Assembly: GCF_022760175.1 (NCBI RefSeq)
Contig: NZ_CP094326.1
Coordinates: forward strand, 3,336,804-3,400,803
DNA: 64,000 nucleotides
Reading direction: 5' to 3'
From: Zhouia spongiae
Lineage (GTDB): Bacteria; Bacteroidota; Bacteroidia; Flavobacteriales; Flavobacteriaceae
How positions within the stretch are numbered: the first letter of the stretch is position 1; every line of letters begins with the position of its first letter. The notes beneath the pieces are model-generated. The model saw only the letters and a program-made list of their open reading frames with translations. It did no database searches and was not told the DNA's origin. Positions 1 through 9,709 of this stretch are shown in pieces. The position numbers and the translations under genes are program-made.

Positions 1-2990
1 TCCGTATAAGTAATACCGTTTACCGCTACAGTCAGCTCATCTACAGAATCGGCAGTACCCGTAATCGTCGGCGTGGTATCGTTGGTAACCAGTTCGTTCA
101 CGGTAGGTACTGTTGGTGCTATCGTATCGATAGTCAGCTCATCGGTAGTGACATCAGTTGAAGGATTCCCCGCAGCATCGGTAGCTATTGCCGATACATT
201 GTAAATTCCGTCAGGAATCTCATTTCCGGCAGGAATCGTAAGTGTCCACGTATCATCTCCATTATCAACCAGGTTTCCGTCGCCTTCCGAATAGGTAACC
301 CCGTTTACCGCTACAGTCAGCTCATCTACAGAATCGGCTGTACCCGTAATCGTCGGTGTTGTATCGTTGGTAACCAATTCGTTCACGGTAGGAACGGTTG
401 GTACTGTGGTATCTATGGTCAGCTCATCGGTGGTGGCATCGTTAGAAGGATTACCCGCAGCATCGGTAGCCGTCGCCATTACATCATATACTCCTTCCGG
501 CAGTTCATTTCCGGCAGGAATGGTAAGTGTCCAGGTATTATCTCCATTATCAACCAGGTTTCCGTCGCCTTCCGTATAGGTAACCCCGTTTACTATTACT
601 GTCAGCTCATCTACAGAGTCGGCTGTTCCTGTAATCGTAGGTGTCGTATCGTTAGTAACCAGTTCATTAACCGTAGGCACAGTCGGTGCTGTAATATCTA
701 TGGTCAGCTCATCGGTGGTGACATCAGTTGAAGCGTTGCCCGCAGCATCGGTAGCCGTCGCCATTACATCATATACTCCTTCCGGCAATTCACTCCCGGC
801 AGGAATGGTAAGTGTCCAGGTATCATCTCCATTATCAACCAGGTTTCCGTCGCCTTCGGTATAGGTAACCCCGTTTACCGCTACTGTAAGCTCGTCTACA
901 GAATCGGCTGTTCCTGTGATTGTCGGTGTGGTATCGTTAGTAACCAGTTCGTTCACGGTAGGAACAGTTGGCGCTATCGTATCAATGGTCAATTCATCGG
1001 AGGTAGTATCAGTTGAAGGGTTCCCCGCCGCATCGGTAGCTGTCGCCAATACATTGTAGATTCCATCAGGAATTTCATTTCCGGCAGGAATCGTAAGCGT
1101 CCAGGTATCATCTCCATTATCAACCAGGTTTCCGTCGCCTTCCGAATACGTTATCCCATTCACTGTTACCGCTAGCTCGTCTACAGAATCGGCTGTTCCT
1201 GTGATTGTCGGCGTGGTATCATTGGTTATTAATTCGTTTACGGTAGGAATTGTAGGTGCAGTAAGGTCGATGGTCAGCTCATCGGTAGTATTGTCATTAG
1301 ACATATTCCCTGCCGCATCGGTAGCGGTAGCTTCCACATCGTAAACTCCTTCCGGGATCTCATTTCCGGCAGGAATGGTAAGCGTCCAGGTGTTATCCCC
1401 GTTATCAACCAGATTTCCGTCGCCTTCGGTATAGGTAACCCCGTTTACTGCTATAGTAAGCCCTGCATCAGAATCGGATGTACCGGTTAATATTGGGGTC
1501 GTATCATTCGTTACCAATTCATTAATAGTTGGTATGGTTGGTGCTATGGTATCGACAGTTAATTCATTAACCGTATTATCGGTAGAAATGTACATGCCAT
1601 CAGAAGCAACCGCTCTTACATCATATACATTATCAGGAAGTGCATCAGTACCCGGAATCGTAAGCGTCCAGGTGTCGTCTCCATTATCAACCAGATTTCC
1701 ATCACCTTCCGTATAGGTAATTCCATTTACTGTTACAGTAAGATCGTCTATAGAATCTGCCGTACCGGTAATGGTCGGTGTCGTATCACTGGTAATCTGT
1801 GCATTTACGGTAGGGCTGTTAGGGGCATTAATATTAACCGTTAACTCGTCGGTTGTAATATCTGTACTCTGATTTCCTGCAGCATCGGTTGCCGTTGCTT
1901 CTACATCGTAAGTACCATCAGGAATCTCATTTCCTACCGGAATCGTCAGCGACCATGTATTATTACCATTATCTACTAAATTTCCATCACCTTCCGTATA
2001 AGTCACTCCGTTTACTGTTAACTCTAAAACATCTTCAGAAGTAGCAGTTCCGGTGATGGTAGGAGTACTGTTATTTGTAGTTAGCGGGGTTACTGTCGGA
2101 ATAACCGGATCGGTTAAATCAATTACCAATTCATCAGTAGTATTATCGACAGCAGTATTTCCGGCTTCGTCAGTAGCTGTGGCAACAACATCGTACGTAC
2201 CTTCCGGGATCTCATTTCCGGCAGGAACTGTAAGTGTCCAGGTATCGTCACTATTATCAACCAGGTTCCCGTCCCCTTCGGTATAGGTAACTCCGTTTAC
2301 TGCTACTGTAAGCTCGTCTACAGAATCGGCTGTTCCTGTGATTGTCGGTGTGGTATCTGTTGTTATCAACGGATCTACTGTGGGCAGTGTTGGGTCCGTT
2401 GTATCGATGATAAGTTCATCTGTAGTAGCATCGGTAGAAGGATTACCCGCAGCATCGGTAGCCGTCGCCAATACATCGTACGTACCTTCCGGAATCTCAT
2501 TTCCTGCGGGAATCGTAAGTGCCCAGGTGTTGTCCCCGTTATCAACCAAGTTTCCATCACCTTCGGTATAAGTAAGCCCGTTTACCGCTACAGTCAGTTC
2601 ATCAACAGAATCGGCTGTTCCGGTAAGTGTCGGGGTGGTATCGTTGGTAACCAGCGCATTCACCGTAGGAATGGCCGGTGCTGTAAGATCGATGGTCAAC
2701 TCATCGGTGGTGGCATCGTTTGAAGGATTGCCCGCAGCATCGGTAGCTGTAGCTTCTACATCGTATGTACCTTCCGGGATCTCATTTCCGGCAGGAACTG
2801 TAAGTGCCCAGGTGTCGTCTCCGTTATCAACCAGATTTCCGTCGCCTTCCGTATAAGTAATACCATTTACTGTTACCGTCAGTTCATCAACAGAATCGGC
2901 TGTTCCGGTAATTATCGGGGTGGTATCGTTGGTAACCAGGTCATTTACTGTAGGAATTACAGGTGCCGTGGTATCGATGGTATATTCGTG
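1..2990 (-). repeat. 285-bp in-frame tandem repeats encoding 95-aa Ig-like units
   Basis: A conserved segment (gtcagctcatctacagaatc and variants) recurs near 30, 315, 600, 885, 1165, 1450, 1735, 2020, 2305, 2590 and 2875, a constant spacing of 285 bp. At least ten units lie in the window and the array continues to the left. Units are very similar at DNA level, pointing to recent expansion or homogenisation. One unit near 1,440-1,640 is more diverged (ccctgcatcagaatcggatg replaces the usual segment). Confidence 0.9.
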
Positions 2991-5456
2991 AGTGTCTTCT
3001 GCTGTAGATGTACAATCCGGCCCCACATGTGTTATTACGGCTTCGATAGTTAAGTCGGTATCGGCAATGAGCCCGCTTCCCGGAACCTGTACCGTAAAGC
3101 TGTTGTCGCCTTGTACTGTGGTGTTATATGCTGTTCCGTTTACTATTACAGACACAGCATCTCCCGGGGCGGCATCATCTGCGGCCTGACCGACAATATT
3201 CACCTGTCCTGCTGCTTCCTGAATGTTCACAACATCATCGTCTGCTATGCTGGTTATGGTGATTGTAGGATTGTTTTCAAGTCCGTCAATAGTACGCGGA
3301 TTTACATAAGCGCCATAAACTTCGATTTTATTGATCACACTGGCTAGGCCGCTTATTTTAATACGGACTTCATCATAATCCCCGGTGCTGATCAGCCCGG
3401 CAAACTGATATCGGTCGGGGTCTCCTGTGATCTCAAGGTCCAATAATCCTAATGCTTCCAGTAAGAGGAGTCCGCTACCGCTATTGGTATCAACTTCCAC
3501 ATCGTCCAAATAAGTAGTAATGGTAACAGCATCCAGCAGATTTACCTGGAGTACATCGTTGGCATCACGGATCAAAAAGCCTACCTCGCTTCCGGCGGGG
3601 TAAACCCCCAGGGCATTTTTTACTGCAATGGAAGCTTCTTCTAATACGCCTACTCCTAAAGTGACTGTAGCAAAATCCGTATCATCGGCTGTCAATACAT
3701 TTTCGGCATCACTTACCGAGGTTCCGATACCAACTCCTCCCGTAACTCCGGTATATTCGCTGTTCAGGATTACAGGCTGACCGGGATTTGTGAGTGGGGT
3801 TATATCACAAACAATGTCTTCTTCACGTAAGGGTTCAAGAATAAGTCCATGTATGTTTGTTGTACCGAGGTCTACACTTACCGGTTGATTGATCGTGATC
3901 TGAACCTCATCAAAAGGCATAGAGGCCACAAAACCTACCTGATAACGGTTATTACCAAATAACAGACCACTATCGACTACCAGTAATTCATTGGTACTGC
4001 CGTTGACAGTTTCCTGTTGAACACCATCCAAATAAGTGGTCAGGGTTACGGAATTAATAAGTTCCAGGTTTAAGAGCCCTCCGGTACTAATATCAAACCC
4101 GGTATAGGTATCTGCAGAATATGTGCTTAAAGGGTCCGCTACAGACAGGGAAGCGCTGTTTAAAGCACCTAAGGCCAGGTCGATGGTAGCATAATTGTTG
4201 TTATCTGCATCTATTACGGCATTGGCATTGGTAATACTACCTACTCCGATTCCGCTGATCCCCGTGTTAATCCCGTTAATATAGAGGGGGAAATCAGGTT
4301 CGGTTGCCATAACAGGCATATTATCTACCAATGCTGAGGTGTTTGCCGGACAAAATGATTTTAAGGTTAAGCCATATACATTCATACTTCCCAGCAAGCC
4401 GGTTCCGGTAATTTGAACCTCATCAAAATCCTGGGTGGTGATAAACCCGATCTGTGAACGTTCGTTTCCGGAATTTAAGATACTGGTATTTAAGGCCAGG
4501 ATCCCGTTGGAGGTACCGTTAATGCTTTCCTGTTGTACACCATCCAAATAGGTGGTCATGGTTACTGCATCCAGTAGTCCTACAGTAAGGAGGGAGGTAG
4601 ACTCAACATCAAAACCGGCAAAAGTCCCGGCAGAATATGTCGACACCTCATCCTTAATAGCCAAAGCCCCGGTACCAAGAGTGAAATTTAAAGTGGTATA
4701 ATTATCCGGGTTGTTATCGACTGCATTTTGAGCATCTGAATTACCGTTTACTGTTAATATGTTACTTAGATTACTATTGTCTTCCGAAACGTTCATAGGA
4801 TAAGCAGGCTGCATTACCGGTGTTGTGGTGTTACACACTAAAGCAGGACCGGCTTCATACCGGGTAATAACTGCATTGTACACTTCAACAGAATAGGCTA
4901 CTCCCAGACTTATCGGGTTAAAATATTCGAATCGTATTTCATCGAAATCCTGAGAGGCAACAAAACCAATGGTTGAATTACCGTTTGCCAATAGATTAAC
5001 ATCGAGCAATGAACCGTTAAAGGCCTTACTTTCTACTTCTGTTCCATTGTTCCAAATCGAAATGGTTATCGTCGGAGCTACTCCCAGATTTAAGAGTCCC
5101 TGAACATTAAAGTTATATCCGGCCCAGGTTCCGGCCGGATATGTATTAACCGGATCGTTTACCGATAGGCTTGCCGTACATGCAACGGTTAAAAGCCCCA
5201 GGTTAATAGTTGCTGAATTGTTTAGGTCGGCGTCGACCAAGTTGCCTTCATCGGTAATACCGGTGCCCAAGCACACACCACTATTTCCTAAGTCGTTTGC
5301 CTGAACATTATAATTCCCATTTGTCCATGGTGAAGGAATATTGGCAGGTGCATTGGTTATTTGCGCCTGCGTTGAATGGACACTTAAGGTTATTGCAAAA
5401 ATATACAGCACGAAGCAAAATATTTTGCGTACAGTTAAAATAATTGTTTGTTTCAT
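1..5456 (-). CDS. giant secreted adhesin-like protein with Ig-like tandem repeats (N-terminal part, runs off left edge)
   Basis: The minus-strand frame opens at ATG 5454-5456 and stays open to base 1, giving at least 1,818 residues; the C-terminus is outside the window. The first ~32 residues (MKQTIILTVRK, a hydrophobic stretch, then STQAQ) form a Sec signal peptide. Four related ~180-residue modules follow, each with a D..N.(Y/S)AT(I/L).L segment, an AG...GF segment and usually a TTYLDGVQQE-like strand. From about 2,990 leftwards come 95-residue Ig-like units carrying TEGDGNLVDNGDNTW, GTYDV.ATATDAAGN and TNDTTPTITG motifs. This resembles the bacterial Ig-like domains of Bap-type surface adhesins. 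Flavobacterial proteins of this kind usually end in a type IX secretion signal, which cannot be seen here. Likely role: extracellular adhesion or matrix protein. The repeat class is clear; the ligand is unknown. Confidence 0.85.
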   Translation of the reverse strand, partial: MKQTIILTVRKIFCFVLYIFAITLSVHSTQAQITNAPANIPSPWTNGNYNVQANDLGNSGVCLGTGITDEGNLVDADLNNSATINLGLLTVACTASLSVNDPVNTYPAGTWAGYNFNVQGLLNLGVAPTITISIWNNGTEVESKAFNGSLLDVNLLANGNSTIGFVASQDFDEIRFEYFNPISLGVAYSVEVYNAVITRYEAGPALVCNTTTPVMQPAYPMNVSEDNSNLSNILTVNGNSDAQNAVDNNPDNYTTLNFTLGTGALAIKDEVSTYSAGTFAGFDVESTSLLTVGLLDAVTMTTYLDGVQQESINGTSNGILALNTSILNSGNERSQIGFITTQDFDEVQITGTGLLGSMNVYGLTLKSFCPANTSALVDNMPVMATEPDFPLYINGINTGISGIGVGSITNANAVIDADNNNYATIDLALGALNSASLSVADPLSTYSADTYTGFDISTGGLLNLELINSVTLTTYLDGVQQETVNGSTNELLVVDSGLLFGNNRYQVGFVASMPFDEVQITINQPVSVDLGTTNIHGLILEPLREEDIVCDITPLTNPGQPVILNSEYTGVTGGVGIGTSVSDAENVLTADDTDFATVTLGVGVLEEASIAVKNALGVYPAGSEVGFLIRDANDVLQVNLLDAVTITTYLDDVEVDTNSGSGLLLLEALGLLDLEITGDPDRYQFAGLISTGDYDEVRIKISGLASVINKIEVYGAYVNPRTIDGLENNPTITITSIADDDVVNIQEAAGQVNIVGQAADDAAPGDAVSVIVNGTAYNTTVQGDNSFTVQVPGSGLIADTDLTIEAVITHVGPDCTSTAEDTHEYTIDTTAPVIPTVNDLVTNDTTPIITGTADSVDELTVTVNGITYTEGDGNLVDNGDDTWALTVPAGNEIPEGTYDVEATATDAAGNPSNDATTDELTIDLTAPAIPTVNALVTNDTTPTLTGTADSVDELTVAVNGLTYTEGDGNLVDNGDNTWALTIPAGNEIPEGTYDVLATATDAAGNPSTDATTDELIIDTTDPTLPTVDPLITTDTTPTITGTADSVDELTVAVNGVTYTEGDGNLVDNSDDTWTLTVPAGNEIPEGTYDVVATATDEAGNTAVDNTTDELVIDLTDPVIPTVTPLTTNNSTPTITGTATSEDVLELTVNGVTYTEGDGNLVDNGNNTWSLTIPVGNEIPDGTYDVEATATDAAGNQSTDITTDELTVNINAPNSPTVNAQITSDTTPTITGTADSIDDLTVTVNGITYTEGDGNLVDNGDDTWTLTIPGTDALPDNVYDVRAVASDGMYISTDNTVNELTVDTIAPTIPTINELVTNDTTPILTGTSDSDAGLTIAVNGVTYTEGDGNLVDNGDNTWTLTIPAGNEIPEGVYDVEATATDAAGNMSNDNTTDELTIDLTAPTIPTVNELITNDTTPTITGTADSVDELAVTVNGITYSEGDGNLVDNGDDTWTLTIPAGNEIPDGIYNVLATATDAAGNPSTDTTSDELTIDTIAPTVPTVNELVTNDTTPTITGTADSVDELTVAVNGVTYTEGDGNLVDNGDDTWTLTIPAGSELPEGVYDVMATATDAAGNASTDVTTDELTIDITAPTVPTVNELVTNDTTPTITGTADSVDELTVIVNGVTYTEGDGNLVDNGDNTWTLTIPAGNELPEGVYDVMATATDAAGNPSNDATTDELTIDTTVPTVPTVNELVTNDTTPTITGTADSVDELTVAVNGVTYSEGDGNLVDNGDDTWTLTIPAGNEIPDGIYNVSAIATDAAGNPSTDVTTDELTIDTIAPTVPTVNELVTNDTTPTITGTADSVDELTVAVNGITYT

Positions 5457-5965
5457 AATATGTAGGGTTTAAATTGAATACAAAATCATGCGATAGTGGA
5501 AACGACACCATCGTTTTTGAGTTTTTGATAAACTACCTCGGGGCAAGCCCACGAGAGGACCAAGCGTAAAGAAAAGGTCTGGTAGACCTTTTTAGCGATG
5601 GAGCCGGCCGGCGCATGGCAAAACATTTCGACGCAAGCCCTGTGAAATTCCGTCAGGACTATTTCACAAGGGCAAGTCCTATGAAATTCTATTAGGAATA
5701 TTTCACAAGGACAAGTGTCGGAGCGTTTAAATCTCGATGATCGAGTAAATATTTCCGGAGTCACTTACCTCAAGTCCTTTGAATAGCAGTTCACAAGGGC
5801 CGGTTCACGACCTTATGTACAAATACCAGTCTGTCAGAGGTCTCTCCGGCAGAAAAAGGACAGGCATATGAAAAAACCGACTCCGAAGTATTCCGGTAAT
5901 TACCGGAACAGCATCCTTAAATTTCTATTTATAAATCCTTGATTAAAATAAGATCGTTTCTTTGG
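5457..5965. other. intergenic region with short palindromic repeats
   Basis: I see no convincing gene here. It holds a pair of 38-bp direct repeats (5634-5671 and 5673-5710), a third degenerate copy around 5770-5800, and a GC-richer palindrome-like segment near 5537-5560 (cctcggggcaagcccacgag). The only minus ORF (5486-5764) translates the repeats and is rejected. Confidence 0.6.
5634..5710. repeat. tandem 38-bp units, each an imperfect inverted repeat
   Basis: Two adjacent units share the layout caagycctrtgaaatt, about 10 variable bases, then atttcacaagg. Within each unit TGTGAAAT/TATGAAAT can pair with ATTTCACA, so each can fold into a hairpin. They look like an intergenic repetitive element rather than coding sequence. 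Confidence 0.6.
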
Positions 5966-6319
5966 TCAGATCTTCCCATAAGCATGCACCGGACTGTCTT
6001 CCGACAATACCTTCGGAAGAAGGTTATTACCTACATCAACGGTAGCATGGCTTATTGTGTTGACAGGAAAGGCCATAGGAAATTCCGACACTATATAAAC
6101 GCCATGATCGCCCGGTACATTGAATATTTCCGGGCCGGCTTCAAGATCAGCTTTGTTTTTTTGATTTGCGTCGATTATAGCCAAAGGAACATCAGCATTT
6201 TCGATTATTTGATCAACAAAAACGGTAGTTTGCGGATTTGTATCATCCTGATATAAAAAAAGTGCAGATAGCGCAAGACAAGCCCTCCAGCACAATAAAT
6301 GGGTAAACAGTAGTTTCAT
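5966..6319 (-). CDS. small secreted hypothetical protein, possibly a truncated gene
   Basis: 117 codons from ATG 6317-6319. The start MKLLFTHLLCWRACLALSAL is hydrophobic and signal-like; the rest is acidic with no motif I recognise (contains PEIFNVPGDHGVYIV). The 22 bases around its start (6313-6334) match those around the adhesin start (5450-5471) with one mismatch, which argues that it is, or was, expressed like the adhesin. It may be a remnant left when an adhesin-type gene was truncated. An overlapping plus-strand ORF has no such support. Function unknown. Confidence 0.4.
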   Translation of the reverse strand: MKLLFTHLLCWRACLALSALFLYQDDTNPQTTVFVDQIIENADVPLAIIDANQKNKADLEAGPEIFNVPGDHGVYIVSEFPMAFPVNTISHATVDVGNNLLPKVLSEDSPVHAYGKI

Positions 6320-6677
6320 AATATGTAAGGTTTATTGGATACATGGTATAAATTTTTGTTTACACTAAATAAGCGCGCACAGGGGGATTTAATATTTACT
6401 GATATCTAAAAGTAATGATTTAATTTTTATTTATACAAAAAATTCTTAAGAAAATTTTCTTACAAGGAAATCAGGGAAGTTATAAAAACTGATTAAAACA
6501 CCAGTATTTTAAATGCTTTTTTTTAGAAGAAATCTGATATCTGCCGGAGGGTCATTATTTATGCATAACCCTACCGGATTAGGAGGGTAAAACAAGAAAA
6601 CGGAAGGAAGAAAGGGTGTTCTTATATGCTTGTGAAGAAAACCATGAAGGCTATACCCGGCATCCTTCTTTATGTTT
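6320..6677. other. non-coding stretch between small secreted ORF and permease
   Basis: 358 bases, AT-rich next to the small ORF and more mixed near 6,540-6,600. No gene, tRNA or clear terminator was recognised. It presumably holds the promoter of the small secreted ORF. Confidence 0.4.
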
Positions 6678-8798
6678 TTATCGTTTTTCTATTTCAGTTC
6701 CCATATACCCTTTAAACAATTTTGAAATGGAACCGGATGCTCCCAATATGGTAAGTATATCGTCTTCCTGCAAGACCGTAGAACCGTTCGGGGCAAAAGT
6801 CTTGTTATTCCTTTCTATCAGGGCTACCAAAACATCTTCCGGCAATTCCACTTCCATTAACTGACGGCCAATCATGGCACTTTGTGATGTTTCCTTTAAT
6901 AATTTTACGCTCACAAAATTCTCGTTTTGTAACAGATACTCCTTAATTTCCCTGTGGCTATCCATCTCTAACAGGGCTTCTACCACATCTTCTCTTTCCA
7001 AAAGATCCACCAACCTGGATAACATGCGTAGTTGTTGCTTTGGTTTTTCATCCGTATTGACCAGGAAACAACAAATGTATATGGGGAGTTTTACTTCCCT
7101 GTCTTTAAAAGGTATGTCACCGGAGATCGGTGTTCTGGAAACAATGACCTGCATAGATGGATGTAAAACATCTTCATAGGTCGTATGGAAAATCAAAACT
7201 CCGGGCAAGCTTATTACAGCATCATCGTGTAATGAATGCAGGAACTTCTCTTTAATAATCTCTTTGTTCTTCCCCAATTCAACTGCAAAATAATCAGACA
7301 CTTTATTTAATACCTTATCGAGATCAACCGGGGTTTTGAACATGCTTATTTTAGACTTAATTACCGTTTCATCAAACGGATCTCCCTGGCGGAGTCCTTT
7401 TTCCTTCAAGATGGTCATTAATTCATTTTCCAGCTCATCGTACTGGTATTTACCCAAAAGTGCAAACCAGTGAAAAATAGCACCTTCCCGCTTTACTTTG
7501 CCCCTGGCATGAAAGTTATACCAAATGAATCCCAATATGACAATTCCTGCGGTAAAAAGAATCGGCATCCAGCCTAAATAAACAATCAATATAAACGAGA
7601 TTACTATTCCGATGATTTGCATAAACGGATAAAGGGGAGACAAGTAACCGGGGTCGTACGATTCTATTTTGCTTTTTCTGAAAACAATAACGGAAAAATT
7701 AATAAAAATAAATATGAGCAACTGGAACGTACTGGCCAGTTTAACAATCCCTTCTTCTGATAATAACAAGATGAATAGAATAATAAATGCTGTTGTAAAC
7801 AATATGGCTGTCACCGGAGTACCCTTACCCCCTATCTTTGACAACATGGCCGGCAGTAATTTATCACGTCCCATTGCGAAAGGATAGCGCGATGCAGATA
7901 AAAGTCCCGCATTCCCTGTTGAAGCAAAAGCGGCGAGTGCAGCTATAGACATTAACAAAACCCCTGCATTATCAGGTAGCCAGTGAAACATTTGTGATGC
8001 TGCAACAGCGGCGGGCGCCAGTTCATTTGCAAATGTTTCAGGTTCAATCATAGCGACCATTATAAAAACTCCCAGGCCATAAATAAGTCCCGTTACAAGC
8101 AAGGACAATATCATACCCAGGGGAATATTCCTTTCCGGATTCTTAATTTCTTCTGCCACACTGACAATCTGGGTAAGCCCCAAGTATGAAACAAAAACGA
8201 AACCAGCCGACGTGAACAGTCCTTCTACTCCCTCTGACAGGAATGGCGTAAAATTAGCATCAAGGGTTCCTTCGTTGATGGAATCGCCGCAACATATTAT
8301 ATAAACCCCGTCTACAATAAACGTAACCAGAATAACCAGCAGGAACGCTACAAATACTTTTTGGAAAGCCGAGGTCTTCTTGGCTCCCACCAAATTTAGC
8401 GTCATAAATAAAAGTGTTGATACGACAGCTACTATTTTTGTCGGCACCTCCCAAAATATCGTGGCATATGCACCAATACCTATAATCGCAAAAGCCGTTT
8501 TCAGCATCAATGCAAAATAGGTTCCGAGGCCTCCTATGGTTCCCATTAAAGGTCCCAGGCTTCTATCCAGAAAAAAGTAGGCTCCCCCCGACCGGGGTAA
8601 AGCCGTAGAAATTTCCGCAATGCTAAACATGGACGGTAATATTAAAACCCCAGCAAGTATGTAAGCCAAAAATACAGAGGCTCCTGTATAGTGTGATGCA
8701 ATGCCGGGCAGTAAAAAAAAACCGGAGCTGAACATAGCGCCAGTACTAATTGCAAAAACATCGAATAACCCCAGTTCCTTTTTTAATTTATTTTTCAT
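6678..8798 (-). CDS. APC-superfamily amino-acid permease with C-terminal EIIA-like and RCK_C domains
   Basis: The start is placed at ATG 8796-8798 (MKNKLKKELGLFDVFAIS), 13 codons inside the longest frame, because the APC fold begins there. Residues ~1-430 form about twelve membrane helices with the family N-terminal signature (STGAMFSSGFFLLPG, LPRSGGAYFFLDRSLG), indicating an amino acid or amine transporter. After ~40 linker residues a soluble region of about 150 residues resembles a PTS EIIA type-2 domain, with GVLIFHTTYED matching the usual phospho-histidine loop. The last ~75 residues (EVELPEDVLVALIERN... EDDILTILG) match a TrkA-C/RCK_C ligand-binding domain. The tail suggests allosteric control by phosphorylation or a nucleotide. 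Substrate not determinable. It is a single gene with no close partner. Confidence 0.85.
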   Translation of the reverse strand: MKNKLKKELGLFDVFAISTGAMFSSGFFLLPGIASHYTGASVFLAYILAGVLILPSMFSIAEISTALPRSGGAYFFLDRSLGPLMGTIGGLGTYFALMLKTAFAIIGIGAYATIFWEVPTKIVAVVSTLLFMTLNLVGAKKTSAFQKVFVAFLLVILVTFIVDGVYIICCGDSINEGTLDANFTPFLSEGVEGLFTSAGFVFVSYLGLTQIVSVAEEIKNPERNIPLGMILSLLVTGLIYGLGVFIMVAMIEPETFANELAPAAVAASQMFHWLPDNAGVLLMSIAALAAFASTGNAGLLSASRYPFAMGRDKLLPAMLSKIGGKGTPVTAILFTTAFIILFILLLSEEGIVKLASTFQLLIFIFINFSVIVFRKSKIESYDPGYLSPLYPFMQIIGIVISFILIVYLGWMPILFTAGIVILGFIWYNFHARGKVKREGAIFHWFALLGKYQYDELENELMTILKEKGLRQGDPFDETVIKSKISMFKTPVDLDKVLNKVSDYFAVELGKNKEIIKEKFLHSLHDDAVISLPGVLIFHTTYEDVLHPSMQVIVSRTPISGDIPFKDREVKLPIYICCFLVNTDEKPKQQLRMLSRLVDLLEREDVVEALLEMDSHREIKEYLLQNENFVSVKLLKETSQSAMIGRQLMEVELPEDVLVALIERNNKTFAPNGSTVLQEDDILTILGASGSISKLFKGYMGTEIEKR

Positions 8799-9024
8799 GG
8801 CCGAATATTTGAAGCAACCATTACCATGTTGCTGCACTTATTAAGATAATAAAAAGTAAATTATTCAGGCCTAATGAACCGATAAACTATATCTGTTAAC
8901 CGGTTGTACTGCAATCATATAAAACCTTCCGTCTTATTTTAATTTGGAAATTACCTGGTTCATGACCAACCATACAGGCAGCTTGGCATTTTTTAAAGCA
9001 GGTGCTTTTGATTTTTCCTTTAAT

Positions 9025-9708
9025 TCAGATAAACCCTTTTTCCCTGGCAACAGACAAGAGTTCTTTATCAGACGAAGACTCTATATTAAACAAAAGTTTC
9101 AAATGCCTTTTTCTCTTTTCAACGCCGGCTATAGATAAATGTAATATCTTCGGAAGCTCTTTCATTAAAGTCCCCAAGGACAACTCATATAACAATTTCC
9201 TGTCTGTCTCATCTAACAGATATACTTCTGAAGATTTCTTCCGCAGGAGCTTTAAAACGGTCTTGCTGTAATAAGGAGGGTCAAAAATCACGTCCCGGAT
9301 AGCATTCAATAACTCCTTCGGCGTAGTATCGTTCTTCACTAAAAAACCATCGGGATTTAAATTTTTAAGAATATTATGGATTCTGTAATTATCATTAAAA
9401 GTAGTTGATACGATAATTTTGCTTGCGGGTAATTGCGACTTAATCCGGATTCCCAGGTCTTCTCCCGAAACCATGCTTTTGTCTTCACTTGCGGGCAGGC
9501 TGATATCTAAAAAAACAAGGCAATCCTCTATTCCCCTTTCGGAAATCGCCTTCACTTTTTCCATTGCTTCATCACAATCTCCTGCTTCCTCGTAAATAAA
9601 AAAGAGTTCTTCATTTATAGTTGTTACCAACTTTGCGGCTTCTTTGTAAGAGCTTCTTATTAACGGATGATCATCTATTAATAATACAACGTATGTCTTT
9701 TTTCCCAT
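9025..9708 (-). CDS. NarL/LuxR-type response regulator
   Basis: 227 residues. The N-terminal receiver domain (residues 1-~130) has the acidic pair D12-D13, phospho-acceptor D68 in VFLDISLP, a ST switch in IIVSTTF and the conserved lysine in GFLVKND. The C-terminal ~70 residues form a short helix-turn-helix region (LYELSLGTLMKELPKILHLSIAGVEKRKRHL, read in pieces), more diverged than standard LuxR HTHs. Its ATG lies 1 bp after the stop of the upstream sensor kinase, so the pair is cotranscribed and almost certainly a cognate two-component system. Targets are unknown. Confidence 0.88.
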   Translation of the reverse strand: MGKKTYVVLLIDDHPLIRSSYKEAAKLVTTINEELFFIYEEAGDCDEAMEKVKAISERGIEDCLVFLDISLPASEDKSMVSGEDLGIRIKSQLPASKIIVSTTFNDNYRIHNILKNLNPDGFLVKNDTTPKELLNAIRDVIFDPPYYSKTVLKLLRKKSSEVYLLDETDRKLLYELSLGTLMKELPKILHLSIAGVEKRKRHLKLLFNIESSSDKELLSVAREKGFI

Positions 9709-9709
9709 G

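Noticed and set aside
367-2856. Several plus-strand ORFs of 60-77 codons with similar sequences
   Set aside because: They are antisense shadows of the 285-bp repeats in the minus-strand adhesin gene; their similarity only reflects the repeat.
1-2990. Evenly spaced repeats considered as CRISPR
   Set aside because: The 285-bp period is coding and in frame, without unique short spacers.
5486-5764. Minus ORF of 92 codons with repeated CPCEI and EFHR words
   Set aside because: It translates the intergenic hairpin repeats and has no signal, domain or start context.
5939-6256. Plus ORF of 105 codons
   Set aside because: Antisense to the small secreted ORF, which has a signal-like start and a leader shared with the adhesin.
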